Origin: Alteraquisediminimonas sediminicola
GTDB lineage: Bacteria; Pseudomonadota; Alphaproteobacteria; Sphingomonadales; Sphingomonadaceae
Direction: 5' to 3'
Length of the DNA: 64,000 nt
Assembly (NCBI RefSeq): GCF_019740335.1
Contig: NZ_JAHXZS010000001.1
Location: forward strand, 682,001 to 746,000
The notes under the pieces are model-generated. The model worked only from the letters and a program-made list of their open reading frames with translations, made no database searches and was not told where the DNA came from. Position numbers and translations under genes: made by a program. Shown piece after piece: positions 24,879 to 33,819 of the stretch. Every line of letters starts with the position of its first letter. Position 1 is the stretch's first letter.

Positions 24879-25553
24879 ATGACGATGAAGCTCGCCATTT
24901 ACGATCTTGACCGGACCATCACCCGGATCGGCACCTATACGCCATTTCTGATCTTCGCCGCACGGCGACGGGCGATCTGGCGCTTGCTGCTGCTGCCCAT
25001 TTGGATCGTGCTGATGCTGGGCTATGTCGCGAAAATATATGATCGCAAGGCCCTGAAGGAACGCGGCTTCCTGCTGTTGGTCGGATCACGCATCACAGCA
25101 GATGAACTGGCGACACTCAGTAATGCCTATGCCGACCATGTGATGCGCCGCAATGTGCATGCCGGAGTGCTCGACCTGATCGAACGGGATCGTCGCGATG
25201 GCTATCGGCTGGTACTCGCCACCGCCTCCCCCGATTATTACGCGGCGCCTTTGGGACGTCTGCTCGGCATGGAGCATGTCATCGCCACGGTGCAGGCACA
25301 GGCGCCCGTTGGCGACTATCTTTGGCGGATCGCATCGCCCAATTGCTATGGGCAGGACAAGCTTGACATGATCCAGCAATGGCTTGACGATCAAGGTGCT
25401 ACCAAGACGGGCATGGAAGCGCGTTTCTATACCGACAGTTCATCCGATTTGCCGACGCTGCGCTGGTCAACGGGGCCGGTGGCGGTTAATCCCTCACGCA
25501 AATTGCATCATATTGCCGTCAATAACGGCTGGAGCGTAAAGACATTCGCATGA
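24879..25553 (+). CDS. HAD-IB family phosphatase
   Basis: 224 residues. The HAD nucleophile motif is DLDRTIT (residues 9-15 region), and motif II lies in LVLATASPDYY. Motif III and IV positions fit the Lys and Asp of QDKLDMI and YTDSSSDLP. A hydrophobic segment near residues 36-56 (LLLLPIWIVLMLGYVAKIY) resembles PgpC-type phosphatidylglycerophosphatases, which work on membrane phospholipid phosphates. It overlaps by ATGA the CDP-alcohol phosphotransferase gene, so dephosphorylation of that enzyme's product is a natural guess. Confidence 0.85.
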   Translation: MTMKLAIYDLDRTITRIGTYTPFLIFAARRRAIWRLLLLPIWIVLMLGYVAKIYDRKALKERGFLLLVGSRITADELATLSNAYADHVMRRNVHAGVLDLIERDRRDGYRLVLATASPDYYAAPLGRLLGMEHVIATVQAQAPVGDYLWRIASPNCYGQDKLDMIQQWLDDQGATKTGMEARFYTDSSSDLPTLRWSTGPVAVNPSRKLHHIAVNNGWSVKTFA

Positions 25554-26650
25554 CCAACAGCCCACGCCTGATCCTAACCGGTGATAATGATACGCCCATC
25601 TGGGGCATGACCAGCGCCATTAGGATCACCCGCCTGTTCGACAAGCAACAGGTGGAGAGCGCGCTCGCGCCCGATGCGGCCATTTGGGCGGACACGGGCT
25701 ATGCCTTCGACCCGCAATGGCTGCGGCATGTAACGGCCAATCCCGGCATCGTCGTCACCATCAGCGGCGTGCCGGTGCTCGCCCATCTGCGCCATGCGGA
25801 TGACGCGGCAGCGCTGGCGCGCGGTGAGATCCCGGCGGATCATGCGGTGATCGAGTTCAACAGCCAGCCGCAAATCTATAATCACGAGCTACGCAAGCTC
25901 GATACCCCGTTCCTCTCGATCCTCACCCCGACCACCGTCAAGGAGATCGAGCGCAAGAGCTATTTCGGCGCCTATAAGGGCGTGACGGATATTCTCACCA
26001 AATATCTATGGCCTGAATTCGCACTGGTACTGACCCGTATCGCGGCCAAGCTCGGCATGACCCCGAATATGGTGACGGCCATTGGCGCGATCCTGTGCGT
26101 GGCCGCGACCTATTTATTCTATGCCGGCTATTTCTGGACCGGCATGTTGCTCGGCTTCATTTTCATGGTGCTGGACACGGTGGACGGCAAGCTCGCGCGC
26201 TGCACCATCACCTCGTCTTATTGGGGCAATGTGTTCGATCATGGCATCGACCTGGTCCACCCGCCATTCTGGTGGCTGGCATGGGCATTCGGCTGTGCGA
26301 CAGTGGGCTATCCGCTCGGCTACCACATGTTCATTTTCATCCTCATCGCGATCTTTGGCGGCTATGTCGCCCAACGCGTGATCGAGGGCATCTTCATCTG
26401 GGCGTTCGGCATTCATATCCATGTCTGGCGGCCGATTGATTCCCAATTCCGCCTGATCACCGCGCGGCGCAACCCGAATATGGTCCTGCTGTTTGCGGGA
26501 CTGCTGATCGGTCGGCCCGATCTGGGCCTGATCTGGGTCGCCTATTGGACGGTCATTTCGCTCGGCATTCACCTGCTCCAGATGTTGCAGGCGGCGATTG
26601 TCAAAGCGCAGGGCAAGCCGATTATATCATGGTTGCGAGCCCCGGCATGA
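25550..26650 (+). CDS. CDP-alcohol phosphatidyltransferase family protein with N-terminal domain
   Basis: 366 residues. The catalytic signature DG-AR-G-D-D is complete: Asp209, Asp212-Gly213, Ala216-Arg217, Gly226, Asp230, Asp234, inside a C-terminal membrane domain with about six helices. The first ~125 residues are an extra domain (IWADTGYAFDPQWLRHV, VVTISGVPVLAHLRHADDAA), with the look of a degenerate nucleotidyltransferase, as in fused inositol-phosphate cytidylyltransferase/DIPP synthases. The linker KEIERKSYFGAYKGVTDILT precedes the first helix. It should transfer a phospho-alcohol from a CDP carrier; the substrates are not known. Confidence 0.88.
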   Translation: MTNSPRLILTGDNDTPIWGMTSAIRITRLFDKQQVESALAPDAAIWADTGYAFDPQWLRHVTANPGIVVTISGVPVLAHLRHADDAAALARGEIPADHAVIEFNSQPQIYNHELRKLDTPFLSILTPTTVKEIERKSYFGAYKGVTDILTKYLWPEFALVLTRIAAKLGMTPNMVTAIGAILCVAATYLFYAGYFWTGMLLGFIFMVLDTVDGKLARCTITSSYWGNVFDHGIDLVHPPFWWLAWAFGCATVGYPLGYHMFIFILIAIFGGYVAQRVIEGIFIWAFGIHIHVWRPIDSQFRLITARRNPNMVLLFAGLLIGRPDLGLIWVAYWTVISLGIHLLQMLQAAIVKAQGKPIISWLRAPA

Positions 26651-27108
26651 ATGAGGGCGTGAACGACACTATCCGCAAATTCGGCTATCCGCAGACCTTG
26701 GTCCGCGAATATGCCTATTGGATATTGCTGGTCCGCCCGGCGCAACCGACATTGGGCTCGCTCGTTCTCGCGGCCAAGGGCGAAGCCATGGCCTTTGGCG
26801 ATCTGTTGCCCGGCGCTTATGCCGAACTGGCGACGATCACCCATGAGATTGAAGCCGCGCTTAAAACCGTGATCGGCTATGATCGGATCAATTATCTGAT
26901 GCTGATGATGGTCGACCCTTATGTCCATTTCCATGTCATCCCGCGCTATGTGGGCAGTCGCAGCGGTGCAGGGCTGACTATCGAAGATGCCGGCTGGCCA
27001 AAGCCCCCTGCTCTGGGTGAGGCGCATAGCCTTTCAGAAGCCGAAACATCGGCATTGGTAACGCATTTGCAGTCCGGTTTTCCCGCCATGCCAGCACCGA
27101 CGGTCTGA
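26647..27108 (+). CDS. HIT family protein
   Basis: 153 residues from the ATG at 26647, which overlaps the preceding stop as ATGA; other in-frame ATGs lie upstream inside that gene. The catalytic block YVHFHVIPRY matches the histidine triad motif HxHxHxx in its reduced form (HFHVIPRY), and the upstream region WILLVRPAQPTLGSLVLAAK matches the HIT fold. HIT enzymes hydrolyse or transfer nucleoside monophosphates, for example from nucleotide-activated compounds. In this cluster it could act on CDP- or ADP-linked intermediates; that is inference. Confidence 0.8.
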   Translation: MNEGVNDTIRKFGYPQTLVREYAYWILLVRPAQPTLGSLVLAAKGEAMAFGDLLPGAYAELATITHEIEAALKTVIGYDRINYLMLMMVDPYVHFHVIPRYVGSRSGAGLTIEDAGWPKPPALGEAHSLSEAETSALVTHLQSGFPAMPAPTV

Positions 27109-27114
27109 TCCGTC

Positions 27115-28263
27115 ATGCGCCGCCCCCTCAATATTGGCGTCAGCCTCATCGGGGGGCGTCACCAATATTTGCATATCGTGCCAGTGGTCGCAGCCTTGTC
27201 GCGCAAGCCGGGGGTCGGCGTGACGATCTTCGTGCTCAGTCAGGAAGAACAGACGCATGCCGAGGCCATGCTCGCCAGTTTCGACGCTGCGCCCTGCACC
27301 TTCGTGATCATGGAGATCAGCCGATGGATGCGGGCATTGACCGCGCGACTGATGGGAATTTCGCACCCCAAGCTCCCCGCCTTGCTGCAATGGGCGAGGG
27401 CGATGCGGCGATGCGATGCGATTTTGACTTCCGAACGCACCACGACCGTTTTGAAGTCATTACCGGGCGCATGCCCCGCGCTTATCCACATTCCCCATGG
27501 CGCAGGCGATCGCGCGAAGGGATTTGAAAAACGCATCAAGTGCTTCGATCTTGTCATCGTCGCCGGCCCGAAAGACAAGCGACGGATGATCGATGCGGGC
27601 GTCGTCCGACCGGACAATTGCCTTGTCTCCGGCTATATCAAGCTGGCGGCGGTGCAAAAGCGCGCAACACTGTCGCCGCCAAGGCTGTTCGACAATGACC
27701 GCAAGACCATATTGTACAATGCCCATTTCGCCCCGGCGCTATCGTCTTGGGATGCATGTGCCAGCGCGCTGATCAAGGCGGTTAAACAGGACGGCCGATA
27801 TAATCTGATCGTGGCGCCGCATGTCCGCATGTTCGAAAACGAGCCGCTCCATTCGGCAAGCCGTAGCGCGCTCGAGCAACTGGCCGAAAAAGACCGGGTG
27901 ATCATCGACCTTGGCTCCGAACGTTGCAGCGACATGACCTATACCAACGCCGCCGACCTCTATATCGGCGATGTCAGCAGCCAGGTCTATGAGTTCGCCG
28001 CACACCCGCGCCCGTGCATTTTCATCAACGCGCATCATCAAGATTGGGAGAACGACCCCGATTATGCGATGTGGCGATTTGGCGCCGTGATCGAAGGCGT
28101 TGACGACATCATTGCCGCTATTGATCGCAGCTTTGCAACATTTTCAGATTTCGAGGACATTCAGCGGCAGGCGATCCTCGATGCATTCAACGGCGCACCC
28201 GATAACGCCCCGGAAATCGCCGCCGATCAAATCCTCGACTTCATGCACCACCAAGCTGGCTGA
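27115..28263 (+). CDS. CDP-glycerol glycerophosphotransferase (TagB/TagF)-like protein
   Basis: 382 residues with a GT-B-like layout: an N-terminal half (IGVSLIGGRHQYLHIVPVVAAL ... AILTSERTTTV, IHIPHGAGDRAKGF) and a C-terminal half (TILYNAHFAPALSSW, ADLYIGDVSSQVYEFAAHP, PCIFIN). The pattern HGAGDR plus aDlyIGDvSS.vyEF corresponds to the PHG and DYSS blocks of teichoic-acid glycerophosphotransferases. These enzymes move glycerol-phosphate from CDP-glycerol onto a lipid or chain end. It ends the plus-strand operon and overlaps by 23 bp the 3' end of the opposing nucleotidyltransferase gene. Confidence 0.72.
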   Translation: MRRPLNIGVSLIGGRHQYLHIVPVVAALSRKPGVGVTIFVLSQEEQTHAEAMLASFDAAPCTFVIMEISRWMRALTARLMGISHPKLPALLQWARAMRRCDAILTSERTTTVLKSLPGACPALIHIPHGAGDRAKGFEKRIKCFDLVIVAGPKDKRRMIDAGVVRPDNCLVSGYIKLAAVQKRATLSPPRLFDNDRKTILYNAHFAPALSSWDACASALIKAVKQDGRYNLIVAPHVRMFENEPLHSASRSALEQLAEKDRVIIDLGSERCSDMTYTNAADLYIGDVSSQVYEFAAHPRPCIFINAHHQDWENDPDYAMWRFGAVIEGVDDIIAAIDRSFATFSDFEDIQRQAILDAFNGAPDNAPEIAADQILDFMHHQAG

Positions 28264-28993
28264 TCCATTTTTGCGCCAGCTTGGTCGCGACCTCGATATC
28301 GCTCAGGAAATCGACCTCGGCCCAATCCAGCCCCTTGATCGACACCGTGCCGACCTTGCCCGTGGGCGCAATCGCATCGATGATCTTCAGATACCAATTT
28401 TCGACCCCGGCAGGGGTGCGCATGAAGCTTTCCACCGTGTCGCGGAACAGGGCCACGCCCTCACCCCGAAACGCGAGGAAACCAATAGATTCCGCATTGC
28501 TTTGATCCGCCGTCAGCGTCTTGCCGATCGCATTCAACTGATCGCCATCGCGCGATACTTTCATATCGTCGCTGTCATAGGCGGGTTTGATATCGACGGT
28601 AACGGTGATCGGCCATGCCTCTGTCGACAACACGCGCTGCACAATCTCACGCGAGATCAACGTATCGCCGTTCAGGATTACGAAATCGCGGTCCATGCCT
28701 GCGCGCGCGATCCAGCACGAGCCGAGATTATCCGCGACCTTGAAAAAGGGATTAAACACCGTTTTCAGGATCAGCCCCGGACGGGCTAGCTTGGCCAGTT
28801 CAGCCTCGACCTTATCCGTCATGAATCCGGTCACGACGTCAATCTCGCGGATGCCGCCCGCTGCAAGCGCCTCAATCTGCCATGCGAGCAGGGATTTACC
28901 CTCCAACGCGATCAAGCATTTCGGCATTTCGGCGGTTAGCGGCAACAGGCGCGACCCTTGCCCTGCACTGAGAATAATAGCTTTTTCAATCAT
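28241..28993 (-). CDS. Nucleotidyltransferase, sugar/alcohol-phosphate type
   Basis: 250 residues. The N-terminal signature AIILSAGQGSRLLPLTAEMP followed by KCLIALEGKSLLAWQ is the GxGxRxxPxT-PK motif of NTP transferases. NGDTLI carries the metal-binding Asp. The length and the form of the start are close to choline-phosphate or inositol-phosphate cytidylyltransferases (LicC-like), so it may make the CDP-linked donor used by the neighbours. It diverges from the second nucleotidyltransferase gene. Confidence 0.85.
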   Translation of the reverse strand: MIEKAIILSAGQGSRLLPLTAEMPKCLIALEGKSLLAWQIEALAAGGIREIDVVTGFMTDKVEAELAKLARPGLILKTVFNPFFKVADNLGSCWIARAGMDRDFVILNGDTLISREIVQRVLSTEAWPITVTVDIKPAYDSDDMKVSRDGDQLNAIGKTLTADQSNAESIGFLAFRGEGVALFRDTVESFMRTPAGVENWYLKIIDAIAPTGKVGTVSIKGLDWAEVDFLSDIEVATKLAQKWISQLGGA

Positions 28994-29066
28994 GGCGGCA
29001 GGCTCTGCGTGAAAAAAATGGCGGAACTATGATTGTCTGCCCCAGATACGGGCTTATAAGATTTCA

Positions 29067-29873
29067 ATGAATGCAACTGGTTTTGATATTGCCCTGCTCG
29101 CGGGACAACGCCCCGGCAAAGATCCACTCGCCGCCGCGTTCGGACAAGAGCTAAAGGCGCTGGTCGAGGTCAATGGTCGCAATATGCTGACGCGGATGCT
29201 CGACCTCTTGCCCCATCTATCCGGGGCGCGACGCATCTTCGTGCTGGCACAACAGGCGGAATTGCTCGCGGAGCATATGGGCAAGCCATGGCAAGACGCC
29301 CATCCCCATGTCATTTTCCGCACCTGCGGCCCGTCGATCAGCGGGACTTTGATCGATCTGATGGCATCGCCTGACGCGGACTTTCCCTTGATGGTGACGA
29401 CGGTCGACAATGTCTTACTGACCCACGCCATTGCCGAGCATTTCCTCGACATTTGCCATCAAGATGATGCCGATGTGGTCGCGGCGATGGTGGAAGCGCG
29501 CACCCTGTTGCGCGCCTATCCGCATAATCGGCGCACTTGGCTAAAATTCAGAGGCGGCGCGTATAGCGGCGCGAATTTGTTCTGGTTCGCATCAAACAAG
29601 GCCCTGCCCGTGCTGGAAATCTGGCGCACGATTGAACAGCATCGCAAAAAGGGGCGCGCGGTGATCGGGGCGTTCGGCCTGCCGCTTTTATTGGGCGCGG
29701 CCTTGCGCATTCTTTCGCTGCCACAGGCGCTGGCCATTGCCGGACGACGGATCGGGGTGCGGGCCAAGCCTGCGATCCTGCCCTTTGCCGAAGCCGCAAT
29801 CGATGTCGACAAACCGGACGATCATGTGCTGGTAACGACCATCCTCGCAGGCAGGCCTCCATCCGACGCATAA
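29067..29873 (+). CDS. MobA-like nucleotidyltransferase
   Basis: 268 residues. DIALLAGQRPGKDPLAAAFG and KALVEVNGRNMLTRMLDLL form a variant of the NTP-transferase signature (LAGQR with the lysine of KALV). MVTTVDNVLL corresponds to the metal-binding DxxL block. A hydrophobic C-terminal half (LLLGAALRILSLPQALAIAG) suggests membrane association. It lies between the LicC-like gene and the flippase. The NTP and acceptor are unknown. Confidence 0.78.
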   Translation: MNATGFDIALLAGQRPGKDPLAAAFGQELKALVEVNGRNMLTRMLDLLPHLSGARRIFVLAQQAELLAEHMGKPWQDAHPHVIFRTCGPSISGTLIDLMASPDADFPLMVTTVDNVLLTHAIAEHFLDICHQDDADVVAAMVEARTLLRAYPHNRRTWLKFRGGAYSGANLFWFASNKALPVLEIWRTIEQHRKKGRAVIGAFGLPLLLGAALRILSLPQALAIAGRRIGVRAKPAILPFAEAAIDVDKPDDHVLVTTILAGRPPSDA

Positions 29874-29880
29874 TAGAGCG

Positions 29881-31410
29881 TCAGAGGCGTAAACGCCGAC
29901 TCAAACGACCAAAGGCCATCTTGTCCTCTTTAGGCAAGGCGACGCGCAGCCCCAACCAGATGCCGCCGAACATGATCGGCAGCAACAGCCCCAGACGAAC
30001 AAAGGGCGGCGCCAGCAGCGACAGACCGGACAACAGGGCAACCAAGACCGTCACCGCCAATGTTTTACGCAAGACCCGGCCAAAGGGCGCGCCAAAGGGG
30101 TGCAGTCCTTCATGCAGATTGACCTGATACATTGAAATGAGCGCCGCCGCGATCATGCCGACGGCAACCCCCGCGGCAATGGCATTCATTGCCGAAAAAG
30201 GCAGCACGACCACCCCCACCAATACGGCAAAAACCATCCCGCCAAGGCTCGCAAATAATGGGTGATGATAAGAGCTGATCACCTGTTGGACTGCCGAGGC
30301 CTGACCGGCAAACGCCTCGACCGCGCGGGCAAAGGTAAGGATGGCCAGCAACGACCAGCCCGCCAGCGCCCCCGGCCCGAACATGTCAAGAATGGCCGGC
30401 CCGCCCACCATCATCGACGCCGTCAGCGGCAAGGCAATAACGACCGACAAGCGCGTGGAAAAACCATATATGGACTCTATCGCCGCATGATCGCGCTGCC
30501 CGGCGGCCTTGGATACCAAGGGCGTGACGACATAGGACAAGGCGATGCGGATCAGCTGCACGACCGAGCTGACCTTGCGAGCGATGGTGTAAATGGCTGC
30601 TGCTGCTGCCCCGCCAGCCCCCGGCACCAGTAAATTGGCGATAACCGGCGGCGCATCGCCATAGATACGGGCCGTGATATTGGCAGGCAACGTCCCTAGC
30701 CCCGCAAACAGGACCAAACGGAACCGCCGCCCCCAATGGCCCGTTTCATCACCGGCTTCATCATCGGCGCGAAAATCATAATAGCGTAACAGCAAGCGAA
30801 TCGACAGCAACGCCGTTGCCAATAATGACGCGAGATGGCCATAAAGCAGCCCCTCCACCCCAAAGCCGATCGACCAAAAGCCAAAGGCAAAGGCAAAGCG
30901 GATGATCTGCTCCCAGAATATTCGCAGGCGCACTTCCGCCCCGAACACCTGCTGCGCCCGCAAGGCCGAGGTTGCCACCTCGATAAATGCCCATAAAGGC
31001 AAGGCCCAGACAAACAGCCGAATCCCACCGACCAGCATATCCCGGTCATTTGCCGCGACGTTCATATAGGATGCCAGCCATGGCGCGCCGACAAAACCGA
31101 TGACGGCCAGCAAGAGATTGGGCAACACCCCGATCACCATTGCCGCCAGCAATGCCTTGCACTGGCCTGCCCGACTATTTTCCTGCGGGACCACCCGTTG
31201 CAGGGCAGAGGTCGCGCCAAGATCGGCGACATTTTCGACCAGATTGATCGCCGCCCACATCACGGCATAGACGCCAAAGCCCGCCAGCCCGAACATCCAC
31301 ACATAAAGCGGCTGGGAAATCAGTTCGAACACGGCCCCGAGCCGCGCCACAAGCGCAGCCCCCGCCCCTCGGGCGACATCATGCTGGGTAACGGAGCCGT
31401 TTTCGATCAT
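29881..31410 (-). CDS. Oligosaccharide/lipopolysaccharide flippase (MATE/Wzx-like)
   Basis: 509 residues with 12 or more membrane helices. The pattern at the N-terminus (GAGAALVARLGAVFELISQPLYVWMFGLAGFGVYAVMWAAIN) is that of Wzx/RfbX polysaccharide transporters of the MOP superfamily. Such proteins move lipid-linked glycan units across the inner membrane. As the only transporter in the 24.9-31.4 kb cluster it is the likely exporter of its product. Confidence 0.85.
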   Translation of the reverse strand: MIENGSVTQHDVARGAGAALVARLGAVFELISQPLYVWMFGLAGFGVYAVMWAAINLVENVADLGATSALQRVVPQENSRAGQCKALLAAMVIGVLPNLLLAVIGFVGAPWLASYMNVAANDRDMLVGGIRLFVWALPLWAFIEVATSALRAQQVFGAEVRLRIFWEQIIRFAFAFGFWSIGFGVEGLLYGHLASLLATALLSIRLLLRYYDFRADDEAGDETGHWGRRFRLVLFAGLGTLPANITARIYGDAPPVIANLLVPGAGGAAAAAIYTIARKVSSVVQLIRIALSYVVTPLVSKAAGQRDHAAIESIYGFSTRLSVVIALPLTASMMVGGPAILDMFGPGALAGWSLLAILTFARAVEAFAGQASAVQQVISSYHHPLFASLGGMVFAVLVGVVVLPFSAMNAIAAGVAVGMIAAALISMYQVNLHEGLHPFGAPFGRVLRKTLAVTVLVALLSGLSLLAPPFVRLGLLLPIMFGGIWLGLRVALPKEDKMAFGRLSRRLRL

Positions 31411-31451
31411 GGGGTTAACCCCCTATACCGATCTCGCGCCGTGTCAAAGGG

Positions 31452-33581
31452 TCAAGCGTTGGCAGCCGCTTCCTTTTTGCGCCGACGCCATGCATGCAGC
31501 AGCGGCTCGGTATAGCCGCTCGGCTGGGATACGCCCTCAAACACCAAGGCCCGCGCCGCACGATAGGCGAAGCTCGTTTCCTCATGGCCAGTCATCGGTT
31601 CATACAATGCATCGTCCGCATTCTGGCCATCGACCTTCAACGCCATGCGCTTGAACGCCGCATCGACATCCGCCGGGGTGCAGACCCCATGCAACAGCCA
31701 GTTCGCCATATGCTGCGACGAAATCCGCAAGGTCGCACGGTCTTCCATCAAGCCGATGTCGTGAATGTCCGGCACTTTGGAGCAGCCCACGCCCTGATCG
31801 ATCCAGCGCACGACATAGCCCAAAATGCCCTGCGCATTGTTATCGAGTTCGCGGGTCACTTCTTCCGCCGTCCAGTTGCGGCCACGCGCCAGCGGGATCG
31901 TCAGCAGCTTTTCAAGCGCCGGAACCGGCTGGCCAGCCACTTCCCGTTGACGGGCAAAGACATCGACCTTGTGATAATGCAGCGCATGGAGCGTGGCCGC
32001 CGTCGGCGATGGCACCCATGCGGTGTTGGCACCGGTCAGCGGATGGCCGATCTTCTGCTCCATCATATCGCCCATGCGATCGGGCGCGGCCCACATGCCC
32101 TTGCCGATCTGCGCCTTGCCGGACAGACCGCACGCAAGACCGATGGCGACGTTGCGGGCTTCATAGGCCGTGATCCAGTCGCTCGATTTCATTTCGGCCT
32201 TGGGGATCATCGCGCCCGCCTGCATCGCGGTGTGCATTTCATCGCCGGTCCGGTCCAAAAAGCCGGTGTTGATGAAGATCAACCGTTCGCGCACCGCATG
32301 GATGCACGCCGCGAGATTCGCCGAAGTCCGGCGCTCCTCGTCCATCACCCCGACCTTCAGCGTGTTGCGGGCAAGGCCCAGCACATCTTCCACCGCATCG
32401 AACAAGCGGTCGGTGAAGCCCGCTTCTTCCGGCCCGTGCATCTTCGGCTTGACGATATAGACTGACCCTGCACGGCTGTTGCGGTGGACACCCTTGCCGT
32501 TCAAATCGATGGTCGCGATCAGGCTGGTGATCAGCGCATCGAGAATGCCTTCCGGCGCGTCTTGGCCATTGGCCAGCTGCACCGCAGGGTTCGTCATCAA
32601 ATGGCCGACATTGCGCACCAGCAACAGGCTGCGGCCCTTCAGCGTCAATGTACCGCCATCGGGCGCAGTAAAGCTACGATCCGCCTCCAGCTTGCGGGTC
32701 AGGGTCTTGCCGCCCTTGGCAAAGCTCGCCTCCAGATTGCCGGTCATCAGGCCGAGCCAGTTGCGATAGGCCGCAACCTTGTCCTCGGCATCGACGGCCG
32801 CAACGGAATCTTCCAGATCGACAATCGTGGTCAGCGCCGATTCCAGCACGACATCGGCCACGCCAGCCGGATCGGTCTTGCCAATCGGGTGGTTGCGGTC
32901 GATCACGATTTCGGCATGCAGGCCATTGTGACGCAGCAGGATCGAGGTTGGTGCAGCCTTGCTGCCGGTCAGGCCGACAAGCTGCGCCGGGTCGGCCAGC
33001 ACCGGCAGGCCGCCCGGATAATCGGTCCAGCTAATCCCGCCTGCGAGCGGGAATGCCTCATCGAGAAACGCCCGCGCCCGTGCAATCACCTGCGCGCCCC
33101 GCGCGGCATCATAGCCACCGGGCTGGGCCGCGCCCGGCAACGCATCCGTGCCATAAAGCGCATCATACAGGCTACCCCAACGCGCATTGGCGGCATTCAG
33201 CAAGAAGCGCGCATTCAGTACCGGCACCACCAATTGCGGCCCGGCCATCGTTGCGATTTCAGGATCGACATGATCGGTCGTGATCTGGAACGGGGCCGGT
33301 TCCGGCACAAGATAACCGATCTCGCGCAAAAATTCGGTCGTCGCCGCACTATCGGCGGTCTTGCCTGCACCGTCGCGATAATAATCGTCGATCTTGGCCT
33401 GCAACTGATCGCGCTTGGCGAGAAGGCTCTGATTTTCAGGGGCGAATCGTTCGAACACGCCGCTTGCGCCGGACCAGAAAGCATCCCCCGCGACATTGGT
33501 CAGCGGTAGCACGTCCTGTTCAATGAAAGCAGCAAGTTCAGCCGCGACCTTCAACCCGAAACGTTCGACATAGTTGGTCAT
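31452..33581 (-). CDS. glcB: Malate synthase G
   Basis: 709 residues from the ATG at 33581, with AGGGA about 9 nt upstream; the frame is open 30 nt further without a better site. Length and blocks ([32 protein letters not shown]-type start [34 protein letters not shown]) identify the monomeric G isoform, which makes malate from acetyl-CoA and glyoxylate in the glyoxylate cycle. No isocitrate lyase is in this window. A 9-bp tandem repeat, TGACAACCC twice, lies just upstream of the start. Confidence 0.95.
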   Translation of the reverse strand: MTNYVERFGLKVAAELAAFIEQDVLPLTNVAGDAFWSGASGVFERFAPENQSLLAKRDQLQAKIDDYYRDGAGKTADSAATTEFLREIGYLVPEPAPFQITTDHVDPEIATMAGPQLVVPVLNARFLLNAANARWGSLYDALYGTDALPGAAQPGGYDAARGAQVIARARAFLDEAFPLAGGISWTDYPGGLPVLADPAQLVGLTGSKAAPTSILLRHNGLHAEIVIDRNHPIGKTDPAGVADVVLESALTTIVDLEDSVAAVDAEDKVAAYRNWLGLMTGNLEASFAKGGKTLTRKLEADRSFTAPDGGTLTLKGRSLLLVRNVGHLMTNPAVQLANGQDAPEGILDALITSLIATIDLNGKGVHRNSRAGSVYIVKPKMHGPEEAGFTDRLFDAVEDVLGLARNTLKVGVMDEERRTSANLAACIHAVRERLIFINTGFLDRTGDEMHTAMQAGAMIPKAEMKSSDWITAYEARNVAIGLACGLSGKAQIGKGMWAAPDRMGDMMEQKIGHPLTGANTAWVPSPTAATLHALHYHKVDVFARQREVAGQPVPALEKLLTIPLARGRNWTAEEVTRELDNNAQGILGYVVRWIDQGVGCSKVPDIHDIGLMEDRATLRISSQHMANWLLHGVCTPADVDAAFKRMALKVDGQNADDALYEPMTGHEETSFAYRAARALVFEGVSQPSGYTEPLLHAWRRRKKEAAANA

Positions 33582-33819
33582 TTTAAATCCCTGACAACCC
33601 TGACAACCCACGCTGATTCATGCCCGAGCGGCCCGATAGCCGTCCTTGCGCCCGCGCGGGCATGTGATGATGTGACCTTCTCAATGGGGAGGAGACAGGT
33701 GGATTTCATCTATAAGCTGCCTGCTTATTTTGCAACGCAATATGGCGGGAATTAGACTAAAGCCTCGGATGCCGCCGCCTTCATTTGCGGTTCATCATTG
33801 CTCAGGCTAGTCTGCCCTG

